64,000 nucleotides of DNA from Parenemella sanctibonifatiensis (GTDB lineage: Bacteria > Actinomycetota > Actinomycetes > Propionibacteriales > Propionibacteriaceae). The stretch lies in assembly GCF_002250565.1 (NCBI RefSeq), contig NZ_NMVJ01000001.1, positions 806,001-870,000 of the forward strand. The letters run 5' to 3'. The translations under genes and the position numbers were made by a program. Shown here piece by piece: positions 48,085 through 57,139 of the stretch. Below the pieces are notes generated by a model, which was not told where the DNA came from, did no database searches, and worked only from the letters and a program-made list of their open reading frames with translations. Position 1 is the first letter of the stretch; each line of letters starts with the position of its first letter.

Positions 48085-48600
48085 ATGGCAGATCAGCCCG
48101 CAGTCGGTGACATCGTCAAGTTCATCACCGATGACGTGAAGGCCCTGGTCCGCGGCGAGATCGAGCTGGCGAAGTCCGAGCTCGTCCCTGCCGGCAAGGG
48201 CGTCGGTGGCGCCGCCGTCTTGGGCATCATCGCGCTCTACATCGTCTTCAACCTGCTCGCCTTCCTCTTCTTGGCCGGCGCCTTCGGCTGGTCACTGCTC
48301 TTCACCTTCGAGAGCACCGTGGTCAACCTGCTCTTCGGTTTCCTGTGCATGGCCGGCTGCATGCTCATCATCGCGGCCATCCTCGGCGCGATCATCTACT
48401 TCGTGCACGTGCCGAAGATCAAGGCGCCCGAGGCCACCATCGCGCAGGCCAAGGCGACCACCGGGGCCGTCAAGGCCTCGCTGGACCGCGGCCAGACCCA
48501 GGTCGCCGCCATCGGCGCGCAGCGTGCCGCCGCGAAGGAAGCCAAGAAGCAGGACCGTGACCTCGGCGGCCCGACCAGCTTCGAGGGCCGGGCCAGCTGA
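48085..48600 (+). CDS. Phage-holin-family (superfamily III-like) membrane protein
   Basis: 171 aa. An N-terminal amphipathic region (DIVKFITDDVKALVRGEIELAKSEL, residues 8-33) is followed by two membrane hairpin helices (residues about 45-75 and 85-110), and a basic, Ala-rich C-terminal coiled coil (AKATTGAVKASLDRG). This is the actinobacterial PF07332-type family, corresponding to Rv3669. Despite the name it is a chromosomal housekeeping-type gene here, with no phage neighbours. GGAGGAG precedes the ATG. Function unproven; envelope-related by location in the conserved block. Confidence 0.88.
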   Translation: MADQPAVGDIVKFITDDVKALVRGEIELAKSELVPAGKGVGGAAVLGIIALYIVFNLLAFLFLAGAFGWSLLFTFESTVVNLLFGFLCMAGCMLIIAAILGAIIYFVHVPKIKAPEATIAQAKATTGAVKASLDRGQTQVAAIGAQRAAAKEAKKQDRDLGGPTSFEGRAS

Positions 48601-48615
48601 CCCAAGTCAGGTCGT

Positions 48616-49182
48616 TCAGTCCAGTTCCGCCAGCAGTTCTCGCAACTGCTGGGCGCTGCTGAACGCCCCCGGATGGGTCCTCACGATCTCACCACTGGCT
48701 GACACCAGCAGGGTTTGCGGTACGCCGCTGCGCCCCAACTCGGCCAGGAACCGGCCCTGGGGGTCGAGCACGTGGGCGTACCTCCAGTCGGCCGCCTGCG
48801 CGAACTCGGTCGCCAGCGCAGGATCGTCCTCAACGATCACGCCCAGAAACGTGACCCGGTCGGCGTACTCCTCACTGACCTCGGCCAGGAACGGCGCCTC
48901 CTGCCGGCAGGGCCCACACCAGCTCGCCCACACATTGATCACCAACGGGCCGCGCAACTGGTCCAGTGAGACCTCGCTGTTGCCGCCCAGGCAGGTCAGC
49001 TGCAGGGCCGGCAGCTCACCGGGGCCGCTGGCCGATGGGCAGGCGGCAATTTCCTGCCCCAAGTCGACCGGTGCGGAGCTCGCAGGGCTGGGGTCGGCGC
49101 CCCGGTCCGGCGTCGGCAGGCAACCGGCCAGCAGGGCGGCTGCCAGTGCCACCCCCGCCACCAGCTGCCACCGTGCGCTCAT
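48616..49182 (-). CDS. TlpA-like thioredoxin lipoprotein
   Basis: 188 aa from ATG 49182 (MSARWQLVAG). Signal peptide with lipobox LAGC (Cys near residue 21). The thioredoxin-like fold carries the redox site WASWCGPCRQ, a GVIVEDD segment and the cis-Pro loop GVPQTLLV. It reduces or isomerises disulfides outside the membrane, as in cytochrome c maturation. Its ATG overlaps the nth stop by 4 nt, so the two are cotranscribed. Corresponds to Rv3673c; the neighbouring nudix and protease genes of that block are absent. Confidence 0.92.
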   Translation of the reverse strand: MSARWQLVAGVALAAALLAGCLPTPDRGADPSPASSAPVDLGQEIAACPSASGPGELPALQLTCLGGNSEVSLDQLRGPLVINVWASWCGPCRQEAPFLAEVSEEYADRVTFLGVIVEDDPALATEFAQAADWRYAHVLDPQGRFLAELGRSGVPQTLLVSASGEIVRTHPGAFSSAQQLRELLAELD

Positions 49183-49844
49183 CGACGCGGCTCCTTGATC
49201 AGGGTCGCGGCCACGTCCGGGTCGGTCTCGCCGATCCCGTACGCCGGGCACCACTGCGCCACCGAGCAGGCCCCGCAAGCAGGCCTGCGGGCATGGCAGC
49301 AACGCCGACCGTGCCAGATCACCCGATGGTTGAGCTGATTCCAGTCAGAGCGATCGAACAATTCGCCCACCTCGGCCTCGACCACCTCGGGCTTGTCACT
49401 GTCAGTCCAGCCGAACCGCCCCGCCAGCCGGATCAGGTGGGTGTCGGCAGTGATCCCCGGCACCCCGAAGGCGTCACTGAGGACGACATTGGCGGTCTTG
49501 CGCCCCACCCCGGGCAGCGCCACCAGAGATGCCAGATCACCGGGTACGTCACCGTCGTGGTCGGCCACCAGTTGGGCGGCCAGCGCGATGATCCGGGTCG
49601 ACTTGGCGCGAAAAAAGCCGGTCGGCTTGATCACCTCGGCGACCTCGACCTCCTCGGCCCCGGCCAGGGCCGCCGCGTCGGGCCAGCGCCGGAAGAGTTC
49701 CGGGGTCACGCTGTTGACCCGTCGGTCGGTGCTCTGCGCCGACAACACGGTGGCGATCAGCAACTCGAAGGGGGTCGTGAAGTCGAGCTCACAACGCGCC
49801 TGCGGATAGGTGCGTCCCAGCTCTTCGAAGATTTCCTGCGTCAC
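49179..49844 (-). CDS. nth: Endonuclease III
   Basis: 221 aa from GTG 49844. Base-excision repair glycosylase/AP lyase for oxidised pyrimidines. The helix-hairpin-helix LPGVGRKTANVVL contains the catalytic Lys, followed by the Asp in TADTHLIRLAGR. The C-terminal [4Fe-4S] ligands fit C-x6-C-x2-C-x5-C (CHARRPACGACSVAQWC). The frame extends to 49937, nearly reaching the divergent crp start. I prefer 49844 because TAGACT lies 7 nt before it and no family sequence precedes it. Cotranscribed with tlpA. Corresponds to Rv3674c. Confidence 0.95.
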   Translation of the reverse strand: MTQEIFEELGRTYPQARCELDFTTPFELLIATVLSAQSTDRRVNSVTPELFRRWPDAAALAGAEEVEVAEVIKPTGFFRAKSTRIIALAAQLVADHDGDVPGDLASLVALPGVGRKTANVVLSDAFGVPGITADTHLIRLAGRFGWTDSDKPEVVEAEVGELFDRSDWNQLNHRVIWHGRRCCHARRPACGACSVAQWCPAYGIGETDPDVAATLIKEPRR

Positions 49845-49851
49845 ACGCGAA

Positions 49852-49857
49852 AGTCTA
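49852..49857 (-). promoter_or_regulatory. Candidate -10 box of leaderless nth
   Basis: TAGACT on the minus strand ends 7 nt before the GTG at 49844; no Shine-Dalgarno site. Confidence 0.45.
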
Positions 49858-49960
49858 GGAGGGCGCGCGGACCGGGTCTGCGCGCGTACGGCTGCGCTGC
49901 CATGATGGGGCGATCGGTGCCGCGACACCACCGCCACCTGGACCGAGGGAGAAAGCCCTG

Positions 49961-50671
49961 ATGACCCACGCTGCGAGCGAGCCGACCTGGCGTGACGCGC
50001 CGCTGTTCGAGGGGGCCGACGAATCCACCATCGATGCGGTCGGTGAGGCGATGTCGACGGTGAACGTACGCCGTGGCGAGACCCTGTTCCGGGCCGGTGA
50101 CCGTGGCACCGAGCTCTACATCATCACTGCGGGCCGGATGAAACTGTCCCGCATCGAGCCCAACCCAGGCCCCCGCGCTCCGCGGGAGACGCTGCTGTCG
50201 GTGCTGACGCCCGGTCAGATGTTCGGCGAGCTGAGCCTGTTTGACCCGGGCCCCCGCAACACCACTGCCACGGCCCTGCTGGACACCCAGCTGCGCTGCT
50301 TGGAGCACGACGACCTGTTGGAGCTGCTGAACGGTCGTCCCGAGATCAGCCGGGCGCTGCTGACCCGGTTGGCGCATCGGCTGCGACGCGCCAACGAGAT
50401 TGCGATCGACTTGGTGCTTTCCGACGTCCCCGGTCGGGTCGCGAAGTCGCTGCTGCGGTTGGCGGAGAAGTTCGCCGGCGACCAGCCGCTCCATGCCCCG
50501 ATCGAGGTGCGCCACGACCTGACCCAGGCCGAGATTGCCCACATGGCCGGCGCCTCCCGGGAGACTGTCAACAAGGTCCTGGTCGACTTCGCGGTCCGCG
50601 GCTGGATCCGGCTCGAGTCCGGCGCCTTCACGATCCTCGACCACGACCGGCTGGTGAAGCGCTCCAGCTGA
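49961..50671 (+). CDS. crp: Crp/Fnr-family cAMP-type regulator
   Basis: 236 aa. The cyclic-nucleotide-binding beta-barrel covers residues about 15-130. Its phosphate cassette is MFGELSLFDPGPRNTTATAL, in which the usual FGELALIDGxPRAAT arginine is retained (PRNTTA). A dimer helix is followed by the HTH domain with LTQAEIAHMAGASRETVNKVL. This is the actinobacterial Crp/GlxR-like global regulator (Rv3676). GGGAG precedes the ATG. Divergent from nth. Confidence 0.93.
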   Translation: MTHAASEPTWRDAPLFEGADESTIDAVGEAMSTVNVRRGETLFRAGDRGTELYIITAGRMKLSRIEPNPGPRAPRETLLSVLTPGQMFGELSLFDPGPRNTTATALLDTQLRCLEHDDLLELLNGRPEISRALLTRLAHRLRRANEIAIDLVLSDVPGRVAKSLLRLAEKFAGDQPLHAPIEVRHDLTQAEIAHMAGASRETVNKVLVDFAVRGWIRLESGAFTILDHDRLVKRSS

Positions 50672-50749
50672 GAGGCGCCGGGGTGCCCCGGGGGGGCGAC
50701 CTCGCTCATCGCCGCCCCCCATCACCGCACCGGAACTCAGCCCGCTCAC

Positions 50750-51205
50750 TCACGTCAGTTCGGCGACCAGTTCCACCTCGACCGGCGCGTTCAGCGGCAG
50801 CGACACCATGCCGACCGCGGAGCGCGCGTGGCCGTCAGGGAAGACCTCCCCGAGCAGTTCCGAGGCCCCGTTGCCGACCAGCGCATGCTGCTCGAAGTCG
50901 GGGCTGGCCTGCACGAAGACGACGACCTTCACGATCCGCTTGATGTTGTCGAGCCCGCCTGCTGCCTGGGCAGCGGCCGCGAGGCCGTTGAGGGCGCAGA
51001 TCCGGGCCTGCCGGGCGCCTTCCTCGACGTCGACGTCCGCACCGAGGGTGCCGGTCACCTCCAGCTTGCCGCCGATGGTGGCGAGTTGACCAGAGGTCCA
51101 CACGTGGCCACCGCTCACGACGGCCGGGATGTACGCCGCGACAGGCTTGGCAACGACGGGCAGCTCCAGACCGGCCGCCTCGAGACGTTCGGTGGGGGTG
51201 CTCAC
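50750..51205 (-). CDS. RidA-family protein
   Basis: 151 aa from GTG 51205. YjgF/RidA trimer fold: VVSGGHVWTSGQL, GGLDNIKRIVKVVVFV and HARSAVGMVSLPLNAPVEVELVAE (arginine that binds the imine carboxylate). It deaminates reactive enamine/imine intermediates, or acts as an uncharacterised paralogue. It overlaps the DUF4177 gene by 4 nt (GTGA). Corresponds to Rv3678c. The frame extends far upstream to 52381 but only as antisense of the ATPase gene. Confidence 0.93.
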   Translation of the reverse strand: MSTPTERLEAAGLELPVVAKPVAAYIPAVVSGGHVWTSGQLATIGGKLEVTGTLGADVDVEEGARQARICALNGLAAAAQAAGGLDNIKRIVKVVVFVQASPDFEQHALVGNGASELLGEVFPDGHARSAVGMVSLPLNAPVEVELVAELT

Positions 51206-51366
51206 TTGTCGTCCTCGATCGGGCGCTTGAAGTAGCCGACGAGGTTTTCGGCATTCATGCCGGGGACGACCTGGACCAGCTCCCAGCCATCGGAGCCGAA
51301 GTTGTCGAGGATCATCTTGGTGTTGTGCACCAGAATCGGTGCCGTCATGTATTCCCACTTGGTCAT
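51202..51366 (-). CDS. DUF4177-type small protein
   Basis: 54 aa. It begins MTKWEYMTAPILVHNTKMIL and has DNFGSDGWELVQVVPG, the DUF4177 signature (G-WELV). ATG at 51366 with no strong Shine-Dalgarno. It overlaps ridA by 4 nt, so ridA is translationally coupled to it. The order ridA-DUF4177-Get3-like pair matches Rv3678c, Rv3678A, Rv3679 and Rv3680. Function unknown. Confidence 0.85.
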   Translation of the reverse strand: MTKWEYMTAPILVHNTKMILDNFGSDGWELVQVVPGMNAENLVGYFKRPIEDDK

Positions 51367-51448
51367 GGCACGTGCTTATTGGATTCCCGGCCCCAGCGCA
51401 AGGCCGCGCTGTCGTCGATGGACCGCTCAGCCGCGCTGGACCATTCAG

Positions 51449-51454
51449 TAGGCT
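51449..51454 (+). promoter_or_regulatory. Candidate -10 box of leaderless ArsA-like gene
   Basis: TAGGCT ends 6 nt before the ATG at 51461; no Shine-Dalgarno site. Confidence 0.45.
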
Positions 51455-51460
51455 GGCGCC

Positions 51461-52375
51461 ATGACTTCTGAGCCGGTGCCGCTGCACATCGTCTCCGGCA
51501 AGGGTGGCACCGGCAAGACCACGGTCGCGGCAGCCGTGGCGTACGCCTTGGCTCGCGACGGCGCGCGGGTGCTGCTGTGCGAGGTCGAAGGCCGACAGGC
51601 GATCGCCGAGTTCTTTGCGACCAGCAGCCTGGGCGACACGGAGCAGCGAGTGCTCGCCTCGGTCGGCGGTGGCCGGCTGGTGGGGCAGTCGGTGGTGGCG
51701 ACCCATGCGCTGCGCGAGTATCTGACGCGGGTTTCCCGGACACCGCTGGCGGGCCAGATTCTGGACAAGGTCGGGCTGGTGGACTTCGCGGCGACCATCG
51801 CTCCCGGACTGCGCGACCTGCTGCTGCTGGGCATGGTCTACGACGCGGTGCAGGCCAAGCCCAAGGGGCGTACGCCGGCGTACGACGCGGTGGTGCTGGA
51901 TGCGCCGCCGACGGGTCGGCTCACCAACTTTCTCGACATCCACACCGCTGTCGCCGATCTGGCACGCAGCGGCCCGATCCACTCCCAGGCTCGCAGCATT
52001 GCCGAGGTGATGCAGCGGCCCCAGACCCGGGTGCATCTGGTCAGCCTGCTGGCCGACCTGCCCGCCACCGAGACCATCGAGGCCGCCGCCGAACTGGAAC
52101 GGATCGGGGTCGCCGTGGGCGCGGTGATCACCAACCGGGTGCTGCCGGCCGATCTGGTGCCCGACCATCTGGATCGCGGCACCGCGCCGTGGCAGCAGCA
52201 GTTGGCCGCTGAGGTCGGGCTGGTCCGGGACCGGCACCAGCACGAACAGAGCGCGCTGGCCCGGCTGCAGGCCGTGGACCGACCCGTGGTGTCGGTGCCG
52301 GAATTGTGGACGGCGATCGACCACCGCAACCTGCCCGCACTGGCCGACCACGTCAAGGAGGCCATTCATGTCTGA
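51461..52375 (+). CDS. ArsA/Get3-like ATPase, first of pair (Rv3679-type)
   Basis: 304 aa. The P-loop SGKGGTGKTTVAAAVAYAL is a deviant Walker A with the signature lysine. Switch-like DAPPTGRLTNFLD follows. There is no arsenite-binding cysteine set, so arsenic export is unlikely. It forms a heteromeric pair with the next gene, as in mycobacterial Rv3679/Rv3680 (Get3-like A and B), which have a reported role in protein targeting or stress. The next gene starts 8 nt before this one stops, so the two are coupled. Confidence 0.9.
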   Translation: MTSEPVPLHIVSGKGGTGKTTVAAAVAYALARDGARVLLCEVEGRQAIAEFFATSSLGDTEQRVLASVGGGRLVGQSVVATHALREYLTRVSRTPLAGQILDKVGLVDFAATIAPGLRDLLLLGMVYDAVQAKPKGRTPAYDAVVLDAPPTGRLTNFLDIHTAVADLARSGPIHSQARSIAEVMQRPQTRVHLVSLLADLPATETIEAAAELERIGVAVGAVITNRVLPADLVPDHLDRGTAPWQQQLAAEVGLVRDRHQHEQSALARLQAVDRPVVSVPELWTAIDHRNLPALADHVKEAIHV

Positions 52376-53504
52376 CGCCACCGACGACTTCGACCTCGAT
52401 CATTTGCTGTCCGACCCCAGCGTCGGCATCCTGCTCAGCTGCGGCGCCGGTGGCGTCGGCAAGACTTCGGTCGCGGCCGCGATTGCGCTCCGTGCTGCCG
52501 AACTGGGACGCGAGGCGCTGGTGCTCACCGTCGATCCGGCTCGCCGACTCGCGCAGGCCCTCGGCCTGGGTGATGCGCTGGGCAACGAAGCGGCCCCGGT
52601 GCCCGACATCGACACCGCCGCCGGAGGTCGACTCGACGCGATGATGCTGGACATGAAGGCCACCTTCGACGAGGTGATTCGCTCCACCGCCCGCCCCGGC
52701 CGCGCCGAGGCGATCCTGCAGAACCGCTTCTATCAACAGCTCTCGACTGCCTTCACCGGCACCCAGGAATACCTGGCGTTGGAACGGCTGGGGCAGTTGG
52801 CGGACCAGGCCCGCGCGGGCGCCTGGGACCTGATCGTGGTGGACACGCCCCCCTCACGCAGCGCCCTGGATCTGCTCGACGCGCCGGACCGGTTGGGGCG
52901 GTTTCTGGACCACCAACTGATCGGCGCCATCACCGGCTCCGGCAGCGATGGGCCGCTGCGGCTCCTCAACCGTGGTCTGGGCGCTGCCACCAGCGTGGTG
53001 GGTCGGATCCTGGGCACCGAACTGGTCGCTGACCTACGCGCGTTCCTCGATGCCTTCTCCGACCAGTTCGAAGGTTTTCACGCCCGGGCCGAGGCGACTG
53101 CCGGCATCCTGCGCTCCCCCGCCACCCGATGTTTCCTGATCGCCTCGCCGCACTCCACGACCCTGCGCGAGGCCCGCTTCCTGGGGGAACGGTTGGACCG
53201 GGAACGGATGGGGATCGCCGCCACCATCGTCAACCAGGTGCACCCCTGTCCGCCGATCACCATCCCCGACGACTGGCAGAGCCCGGACCGGGCGCGACTG
53301 CTGGCGATGCACCAGTGGCTGCGCGGCCGCGCCGACCGGGAGCAGGATCTGGTCGCGGCGTACCGGGCTGGCGGCACCACGCATCCGGTGCTGACGGTGC
53401 CCCGGGTCGGCCGAGAAGTCAGTGATGTCGCATCGGTACGCGAGCTGGCCGCGGTGCTGGCCGATCAGCGGGTGCCCGAGCACCCATGGATGCGGTGGCG
53501 CTGA
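52368..53504 (+). CDS. ArsA/Get3-like ATPase, second of pair (Rv3680-type)
   Basis: 378 aa. The P-loop CGAGGVGKTSVAAAIAL is followed by LTVDPARRLAQALGLG, and VVDTPPSRSALDLLDAP is the switch II region. It is longer than the first subunit by an insert of helices (residues about 85-140, QQLSTAFTGTQEYLALERLG) as in client-binding domains of Get3. CAAGGAGG precedes the ATG and the gene overlaps the first subunit by 8 nt. In M. tuberculosis whiB4 follows; here only 80 bp separate it from the penicillin-binding protein gene. Confidence 0.9.
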   Translation: MSDATDDFDLDHLLSDPSVGILLSCGAGGVGKTSVAAAIALRAAELGREALVLTVDPARRLAQALGLGDALGNEAAPVPDIDTAAGGRLDAMMLDMKATFDEVIRSTARPGRAEAILQNRFYQQLSTAFTGTQEYLALERLGQLADQARAGAWDLIVVDTPPSRSALDLLDAPDRLGRFLDHQLIGAITGSGSDGPLRLLNRGLGAATSVVGRILGTELVADLRAFLDAFSDQFEGFHARAEATAGILRSPATRCFLIASPHSTTLREARFLGERLDRERMGIAATIVNQVHPCPPITIPDDWQSPDRARLLAMHQWLRGRADREQDLVAAYRAGGTTHPVLTVPRVGREVSDVASVRELAAVLADQRVPEHPWMRWR

Positions 53505-53572
53505 AAACTGAGAGGACCTTGACAACTCACCGAATCTCTGGCTCACATTTCGATGCGGTTGTCCCTTTCACG

Positions 53573-53578
53573 TACGCT
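53573..53578 (+). promoter_or_regulatory. Candidate -10 box of leaderless ponA2-type gene
   Basis: TACGCT ends 6 nt before the ATG at 53585 (GCCACC spacer); no Shine-Dalgarno site. A TTGACA at 53519-53524 is too far upstream to be its -35 box and may belong to another promoter. Confidence 0.45.
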
Positions 53579-53584
53579 GCCACC

Positions 53585-56080
53585 ATGCCCACTACTGCCC
53601 GCAGCAGCAGCAAGCTCTACGCCGCGACGATGTTCGTGGCGATCAGTGTGCTGTCCGGACTGCTCGTCGCCGGACTGTTCCTGCCATTGGTCGCGACCGC
53701 CGGCGTCGGTGGTCGAGCCATCGAGGAGACCGTCGAGAACCTCCCGGCCGAGTTGGCGACCCCGCCGCAGTCGGAGCGTACGACCGTCCTGATGGCCGAC
53801 GGCTCGGTGCTGACGCACTTCTACAACGAGAACCGCGTCTATGTGGAGCTGGATGACATCTCCAAGACGATGCAGGACGCGCAGGTCGCGATCGAGGACC
53901 ACCGGTTCTTCGAACACGGCGCGATGGACCTTCAGGGCACGTTGCGGGCGTTCCTGTCGAACTCCGCCGGCGGCGACACCCAGGGTGGTTCGACGCTGAC
54001 GCAGCAGTACGTCAAGCAGGTCCGCATCGAGACCGCTGCCCAGCGCGGCGATCGCCAAGCGGTCGCGGAGGCGCAGGAATCCAGCTACGAGCGCAAGATC
54101 ATCGAGCTGCGCTATGCGATCGCGCTGGAGCGTCGCCTCGAGAAGCACCAGATCCTGGAGCGCTACCTCAACATCGCCTACTACGGCGACGGCGCGTACG
54201 GCGTCGAGGCCGCCGCCCAGCACTACTTCAACAAGAGCGCCAAGGACCTGGAACTGGCCGAGTCGGCGATGCTGGCCGGCATCGTCCAGAATCCGGTCGC
54301 GCTGGACCCGACCAACGACCCGGCCGCCGCAGTCGAGCGCCGCAACGTGGTGCTCGCGCAGATGGCCCGCTATGGCTTCATCACCGAGGAGGAGGCCGAC
54401 GCTGCCAAGGAGGTCGAGTGGAACCCGGAGGGCATCCAGCCGCCTCGCAACGGTTGCGCCGCCTCCCCCTACCCCTTCCTGTGCCAGTACGTCGAGCGTT
54501 CGCTGCTGGCCAACCCGGCCTTCGGTCGGGACGAGGACGAGCGCCGCAACTTCCTCTACCGCGGCGGTCTGACCATCCAGACCAAGATCGACCCGAAGCT
54601 GCAGGATGCCGCCGAAGCAGCGATCGCCGAGAACATCGACGCCGAGGATCCCGTCCTGGGCGTGATGGTGATGCTGGAGCCCGGCACCGGGCAGATCCTG
54701 GCGATGGCGCAGAGTCGCCCCGAGATGGGCACCAACGCCGGTCAGACCTTCTTCAACTACGCGGCCTCCCGCGAGATGGGTGGGGCCGAGGGTTATCAGG
54801 CCGGCTCAACCTTCAAGCCGTTCACCGTCGCGGCTGCCCTGGAGAAGGGCATCCCGATGACGACGCGCTACGACTCCAACTCGCCGATGCAGTACAAGGG
54901 CAAGACCTTCCAGAGTTGCGAGGGTCCCGTCGAGATGGGTGATTACGAGGTACGCAACTCGACCCAGAGCGGCAACATGGACATGGCTCGGGCGATCTCC
55001 ACGTCCACCAACAACTACTTCATCCAGCTCTCCCAGGCCGCCGGTCTGTGCAATATCACCCAGATGGCCGAGAAGCTCGGCATCGAGGTCGGCCCCGGCG
55101 TCGATCCGAACTGGGTCAACCTCTACTCCCACTTCGCGTCGCTGACCCTGGGCGCCCTGGAGGTGACGCCGCTGTCGATGGCGGAGGCGTACGCCACCTT
55201 CGCTGGCCGCGGCGTGCACTGCAACGCGGTGATCATCGAGTCGGTCCGCACCAAGGAGGACGTCGAGATCAACGTCCCGGGCGCTGACTGCAAGCAGGTC
55301 ATCGCTCCCGAGGTGGCCGACGGCGTCAACTCGCTGCTGCAGGGCTCGGTGGCCAATGGCACCGGCCGGCCTGGCCGGATTCCCGGCGGCTATCCGCAGG
55401 CCGGCAAGACCGGTACCATCCAGGACACCCAGGCCGTGTGGTACGCCGGTTACACCCCAGAAGTTGCCGGCATCGCCATGGTCGCCATCGACAAGACCAA
55501 CCCCTTCTGGCAGAGCGACAGCTGGCGCAACCGCACCCCCAGTCTGGATGGGCTGCGGCTTCCGGTGAGCGGCTCGCGGATGTCCGGTTCGGGTGGTCAG
55601 GACGCGGGCAACTGGATCTACCGTCCTTCGATGACGGCCGCCCTGGAGGGACGCCCGAAGACTGACTTCGTGGAGCCCACCGACGAGATCAAGAACGGCA
55701 AGCCGGTCGAGGTGCCCAGCGTCAAGGGGCTGAGCCCGAGCGCGGCCCAGAAGAAGCTGGAGGAGGCGGGCTTCGTGGTGGGTCGCACCCAGACCTACAG
55801 CAACCGTCCGGCCGGCACCTTCCTGGGCGTCTCGCCGACCGGCACCGCCCGGTACGGTCAGACCATCAACCTGATCTTCTCCCGCGGTCCGCGGCCGGAT
55901 CCCAAGCCGGATCCCAAGCCGGATCCCAAGCCGGAGCCGAAGCCCGAGCCGGCGCCCGAACCGGCACCGGCCCCTGAGCCAGCCCCGCAGCCGCCGCCCG
56001 GCAACGAGGGCCCCGGCTTCGAGCCCCCCGGTGGCAATCAGGGCAACAACGGAAACAACGGCAACGGCGAAGGCGGCTGA
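53585..56080 (+). CDS. Class A penicillin-binding protein with PASTA domain (PonA2-like)
   Basis: 831 aa from ATG 53585 (MPTTARSSSK), leaderless. Cytoplasmic tail, one membrane anchor (VAISVLSGLLVAGLFLPLV), then glycosyltransferase domain with catalytic Glu in EDHRFFEHGAMD and QGGSTLTQQYVKQ. The transpeptidase domain has the nucleophile STFK at 408-411, STNN as SxN, and KTG at 608-610. One PASTA domain (residues about 700-765, VPSVKGLSPSAAQKKLEEAG) is followed by a Pro/Lys/Asp/Glu repeat tail and a Gly/Asn end. Polymerises and crosslinks peptidoglycan. Corresponds to Rv3682. Confidence 0.96.
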   Translation: MPTTARSSSKLYAATMFVAISVLSGLLVAGLFLPLVATAGVGGRAIEETVENLPAELATPPQSERTTVLMADGSVLTHFYNENRVYVELDDISKTMQDAQVAIEDHRFFEHGAMDLQGTLRAFLSNSAGGDTQGGSTLTQQYVKQVRIETAAQRGDRQAVAEAQESSYERKIIELRYAIALERRLEKHQILERYLNIAYYGDGAYGVEAAAQHYFNKSAKDLELAESAMLAGIVQNPVALDPTNDPAAAVERRNVVLAQMARYGFITEEEADAAKEVEWNPEGIQPPRNGCAASPYPFLCQYVERSLLANPAFGRDEDERRNFLYRGGLTIQTKIDPKLQDAAEAAIAENIDAEDPVLGVMVMLEPGTGQILAMAQSRPEMGTNAGQTFFNYAASREMGGAEGYQAGSTFKPFTVAAALEKGIPMTTRYDSNSPMQYKGKTFQSCEGPVEMGDYEVRNSTQSGNMDMARAISTSTNNYFIQLSQAAGLCNITQMAEKLGIEVGPGVDPNWVNLYSHFASLTLGALEVTPLSMAEAYATFAGRGVHCNAVIIESVRTKEDVEINVPGADCKQVIAPEVADGVNSLLQGSVANGTGRPGRIPGGYPQAGKTGTIQDTQAVWYAGYTPEVAGIAMVAIDKTNPFWQSDSWRNRTPSLDGLRLPVSGSRMSGSGGQDAGNWIYRPSMTAALEGRPKTDFVEPTDEIKNGKPVEVPSVKGLSPSAAQKKLEEAGFVVGRTQTYSNRPAGTFLGVSPTGTARYGQTINLIFSRGPRPDPKPDPKPDPKPEPKPEPAPEPAPAPEPAPQPPPGNEGPGFEPPGGNQGNNGNNGNGEGG

Positions 56081-56081
56081 G

Positions 56082-57041
56082 GTGACGCAGGTTCTCTGCC
56101 GGGAGGTCTCGGCCTCCCGGCCGCGCCCTGTCCCCGGCGTACGCCAGGTGCTCACCGGGCTCGGCGCAGTGGCGGCCACCGGTGCGATCCTCGGCGGTGG
56201 GCTGTTCGCGTACGGGCATGCCTCGCTGGGTGACTTCCGACTCCGCGAGGTCACCGCGCCGGTACTGCCGGCAGGCGCCGAACCGATTCGGGTGTTGCAC
56301 CTGTCCGACCTGCACCTGTCACCCGATCAGACCCACAAGCGGCGCTGGGTGTCCCGGCTCGTGGCCCTGGAGCCGGACCTGGTCGTCAACACCGGGGACA
56401 ACCTCTCGCATCCGATGGCGGTGCGGTCGGTGCTGGAGACCTACGGCGAGTTGCTCGAGCGCCCCGGGGTGTTCGTGTTCGGATCGAACGACTACCACGC
56501 GCCGCGGCCCCGTAACCCACTGCGATATCTGACCGGCCGCAAGCGGGCGCCGCGGCCCCCGCAGCTGTTGCCGTGGCAGAGCCTGCGCGACGGTTTCCTG
56601 ACCGCGGGTTGGCATGACCTGACCCATCAGCGCGCCCAGATCGAGATCAACGGACTGCGGCTGGAATTCCGCGGCACCGACGATGCCCACATGGAGCTCG
56701 ACGACTACTCCCGGGTCGCCGGTCCGGCCGCGCCGAGCACCCAGCTGAGCATTGGCGTGACCCATGCGCCGTATCTGCGGCTGCTGGACGCGATGACCGC
56801 AGACGGTTGCGAGTTGCTGCTGGCCGGCCACACCCACGGCGGTCAGGTCTGCCTGCCCGGCGGCCGTGCGATCATCACCAACTGCGACATCGAGCCGGAA
56901 CGGGTGAAGGGCCTGTCCCAGCACAGTTTCGCTGGCCGGACGGCACACCTGCATGTGTCGGCGGGGCTGGGCAACTCGCCCTATGCGCCCTATCGGCTGT
57001 GGTGCCCACCAGAGGCGACGCTCCTCACCCTCACCGCTTGA
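56082..57041 (+). CDS. Metallophosphoesterase
   Basis: 319 aa from GTG 56082, identical in length to Rv3683. One N-terminal hydrophobic segment (VLTGLGAVAATGAILGGGLFAYG). Metal ligands: LHLSDLHLSPDQ, VNTGDNL, GSNDY and LLLAGHTHGGQVCLPG. It is a YkuE/CapA-like calcineurin fold, likely membrane-associated with activity outside. The GTG lies 2 bp after the PBP stop, with a purine-rich GAAGGCGG upstream. Envelope function is likely from the conserved pairing with PonA2. Confidence 0.93.
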   Translation: MTQVLCREVSASRPRPVPGVRQVLTGLGAVAATGAILGGGLFAYGHASLGDFRLREVTAPVLPAGAEPIRVLHLSDLHLSPDQTHKRRWVSRLVALEPDLVVNTGDNLSHPMAVRSVLETYGELLERPGVFVFGSNDYHAPRPRNPLRYLTGRKRAPRPPQLLPWQSLRDGFLTAGWHDLTHQRAQIEINGLRLEFRGTDDAHMELDDYSRVAGPAAPSTQLSIGVTHAPYLRLLDAMTADGCELLLAGHTHGGQVCLPGGRAIITNCDIEPERVKGLSQHSFAGRTAHLHVSAGLGNSPYAPYRLWCPPEATLLTLTA

Positions 57042-57139
57042 TCCCTGCCGCCTGAGTGGACCGCGGCAGCCAGGACCGCGACCCTAACCCCGCGTAGGAT
57101 TCTCCTCACTCGCAGCCAGCTGGAGGGGGAAGGATCACC

